Part shown: in pieces, positions 21,012 through 22,901 of the stretch | Numbering within the stretch: the first letter of the stretch is position 1 | How the letters are laid out: every line of letters begins with the position of its first letter | From: an uncultured Desulfuromonadales bacterium | GTDB taxonomy: Bacteria; Desulfobacterota; Desulfuromonadia; Desulfuromonadales; Geopsychrobacteraceae | Direction of reading: 5' to 3' | Length of the DNA stretch: 22,901 bases | Assembly (NCBI GenBank): GCA_947259685.1 | Contig: CAMYNC010000016.1 | Span: 35,545 to 58,445, forward strand | Notes under the pieces: model-generated | The model's database searches: none | Told to the model about the DNA's origin: nothing | Seen by the model: only the letters and a program-made list of their open reading frames with translations | Translations under genes and position numbers: made by a program

Positions 21012-22901
21012 CTACATACGATCACGTCGGTCTCGCGGATGGCACTGCAAGCAAACCTTGGCAATCCGCTGATCATGACATTTCACACAGAAATCAACCT
21101 TGAGCGCTGCCGCCTGGTTGCCATCAGCTGTCGCAATTGGCACAGCGACGATGCTTCCACCCGCAGCTGCCGCGACAGGTTCAGACACTGGTACTTTTCC
21201 TCCGGTTGGTTGAACCGAATCTTCCGCCACCAACAGTCGTGTATTTTTCTTACTCGTTTTCTTGCTAGCTTGGATTCCTGCGGCATGTTCACTTGGAAGT
21301 GGTAGGGCGTGCCCCGGCGCATGGATCTGATCATTTGGCTGCGTCAACTCATTTAATGGTTCTTCGCCTAACATCTCCGGGCTTGGTTTTTCCGCAGCGA
21401 TTTCACCTGAAGCGCTGCCTGAATCTGGCGTTATTACCGGCGCTGCATCCTTAACAGCTGGAGATTTATGCCTATCTGCTGCCAAAGGCAATTCTGCAGC
21501 AGCGACTTGTGTGTCTTTAATGGGCAAGGCCCCTGCCGCCTGTTTTTCCGGCAGAGCTGCTGGCGGCACTGGTTGCACGACCGGGATCTCAAGTTCTGTC
21601 GCTTCACCCCTGGTCTTCAGAATAGCCGGCAGCTGCTCCTCACGACGTAGCCGCTCGGCCACCTCATACGCTTCGAAGGGATCGACGTAAGGTCCGATCA
21701 GAACCTGCTGCCAGACACCCCGGGGACCTCTGTCGAGCGGCTGGACATGTACTGGGTAGCCCTTTTCAGCGAGCGGGGCGGCAAGCTCTTCTGCAGACTG
21801 CTTATCGCGGCCAATCGAGGTCAGAACCAGGTAGTCTCCAACGGCATCGGCCGGCAGATCAACGTCGATATGGCCAATCGCTATAAACTCCGGTTCCAGA
21901 GCTGGTTCAGTTGGCGGTGCTGTGCTGCCCGGCTGCCCAGCGAGCAGTTCACCCGGCTTACCGTAGGTCGGCGGCAAGCCACCGACGAACTCAAATACCT
22001 GCACGCGATGATTGAAGGTATCAGCGACCAGCAGACGGCCCTGGCCATCAACAATGACGTCACTCGGATAATTGAACCAGCCGCGCCCCTTGCCCAACCC
22101 GCCGATTTCAAACAGATAATCACCGGTGATCGCATAGACTGAGACGGTATGTCGCTGATAGTCAACCAGATAGATCTGCTGCCGGAACCCGTCGACGGCG
22201 ATGCCGCGTGGTCTCGACAGCTTCCCCGGCTCCCCCCCTTTTTCACCAAACCTGTAAAGGAAGCGCTCATCCTTATCGTAGACGTAAACCCGCCCCATCG
22301 CCTCACTGACAAGATACAGCCGACCATCGCTGTCGACATCAATCGCCAGAATCGGCGCCTTCTCTTTTTCGCCCAAGACCTCATCAATCGGCTCAATGGA
22401 TCTCAGGTAGTTGCCCTCTGAATCGAGCACTAAGACCCCAGTCCCGTTCATTCCGACAACATAGAGGTCACCGGTCACTCCGACCACCATCGAGAGCGGA
22501 GAAAAGTTTTCGAGATCAGGAAAATAGATTTTTTTTTGCGGAAGAAAGGCCCCATCATAAACTGCTATATGCGGATTGGGATCGACATCGCTGGCCCCAA
22601 GACAAACATAAAGCTTACCATCGTTAAGATAACTGCCGCTGATACTATTGAGACCGCGACCGGAGCCGATCGACAGATAGGGAAAATAATCGGCGGTGAA
22701 CACCACCAGTTTGTTTTTCAGCGGACTGACAATGTAAATTTCATCTTCAAGCGGATCGTAGGCGAGTGAGGCAGGAAAACGGACCGGTAAGCCGGCTTCG
22801 TCCTGGGTGATCAGTTTTACCGAACGGGTCGGCCTAATCTGCGGTGTTTCAGCCGAGACCATTGCCGGTAGCCAGCAGAGCAACAGACAAAGCAGCCCGC
22901 A
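21012..22901 (-). CDS. NHL propeller-SPOR-diheme fusion protein (5' end outside the window)
   Basis: The frame stays open to the window edge. The visible N-terminus is already inside a hydrophobic leader ending MVSAETP, so only a few codons are missing; a TTG at 22883 is unlikely to be the true start. Six NHL-type blades occupy roughly the first 300 residues (LAIDVDSDGRLYLVSE, GIAVDGFRQQIYLVDY, VIVDGQGRLLVADTFNHRV). A SPOR-like domain follows at about 350-430 (DYLVLTSIGR to VLIGPYVDPFEAYEVAERL), then about 160 residues of proline- and alanine-rich linker. Two hemes, CVKCH and CLQCH, lie within the last 25 residues. SPOR domains bind denuded peptidoglycan, so the protein could tie a propeller and a diheme tail to the cell wall. 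It precedes the 12-heme gene by 23 bases. Confidence 0.83.
   Translation of the reverse strand, partial: CGLLCLLLCWLPAMVSAETPQIRPTRSVKLITQDEAGLPVRFPASLAYDPLEDEIYIVSPLKNKLVVFTADYFPYLSIGSGRGLNSISGSYLNDGKLYVCLGASDVDPNPHIAVYDGAFLPQKKIYFPDLENFSPLSMVVGVTGDLYVVGMNGTGVLVLDSEGNYLRSIEPIDEVLGEKEKAPILAIDVDSDGRLYLVSEAMGRVYVYDKDERFLYRFGEKGGEPGKLSRPRGIAVDGFRQQIYLVDYQRHTVSVYAITGDYLFEIGGLGKGRGWFNYPSDVIVDGQGRLLVADTFNHRVQVFEFVGGLPPTYGKPGELLAGQPGSTAPPTEPALEPEFIAIGHIDVDLPADAVGDYLVLTSIGRDKQSAEELAAPLAEKGYPVHVQPLDRGPRGVWQQVLIGPYVDPFEAYEVAERLRREEQLPAILKTRGEATELEIPVVQPVPPAALPEKQAAGALPIKDTQVAAAELPLAADRHKSPAVKDAAPVITPDSGSASGEIAAEKPSPEMLGEEPLNELTQPNDQIHAPGHALPLPSEHAAGIQASKKTSKKNTRLLVAEDSVQPTGGKVPVSEPVAAAAGGSIVAVPIATADGNQAAALKVDFCVKCHDQRIAKVCLQCHPRDRRDRM

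Overview
The window reads as a chromosomal segment from a Gram-negative, metal- or electrode-respiring bacterium of the Desulfuromonadia (Geobacter/Desulfuromonas-type). The basis is the density of secreted multiheme c-type cytochromes, the OmcS-like family, the outer-membrane lipoproteins and the roughly balanced base composition. The assignment comes from protein families only; no rRNA or marker gene is present. Every gene I accept lies on the minus strand, so the order of transcription runs from high to low coordinates. I count 87 CXXCH heme motifs in nine proteins, two of which also carry a CX5CH motif. I see no tRNA, rRNA, insertion sequence, CRISPR array or riboswitch, and no gene-free stretch longer than 300 bases.

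Region 1 (about 22901 to 18040) is the likely envelope conduit: a six-bladed NHL propeller fused to a SPOR domain and a two-heme tail (5' end cut by the window), a 12-heme periplasmic-type cytochrome, and a 699-residue outer-membrane beta-barrel with a discoidin-like insertion.

Region 2 (17799 to 10385) is a tightly coupled six-gene block. It encodes a CsgG/LpoB-like lipoprotein, a larger CsgG-like protein with Ig-like modules, a second small CsgG-like lipoprotein, a SurA/parvulin-type prolyl isomerase, a 26-heme lipoprotein and a 16-heme cytochrome. Four of the five junctions overlap by 1 to 4 bases and the fifth gap is 3 bases.

Region 3 (10193 to 2608) holds an NHL propeller protein, a 142-bp imperfect palindrome, an OmcS-like cytochrome, an 8-heme cytochrome, a YVTN-type propeller lipoprotein and two more OmcS-like cytochromes, closed by a strong hairpin terminator at 2558-2593. 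OmcS is the hexaheme subunit of cytochrome nanowires in Geobacter sulfurreducens, so the three paralogues are candidate filament subunits.

Region 4 (2418 to 1), behind that terminator and with its own candidate promoter, holds a pentaheme cytochrome with an Fn3-like domain, a HAMP membrane protein without an output domain, a small cysteine-rich protein, and the N-terminus of a probable M23 peptidase.

My working model is an extracellular electron-transfer locus. The 12-heme protein and barrel would carry electrons across the outer membrane, the 26- and 16-heme proteins would relay them along the surface, and the OmcS-like proteins would form or cap filaments. The isomerase and CsgG-like lipoproteins would help fold, anchor or export these parts. 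The functional links are inference; the gene order, heme counts and domain calls come from the sequence.
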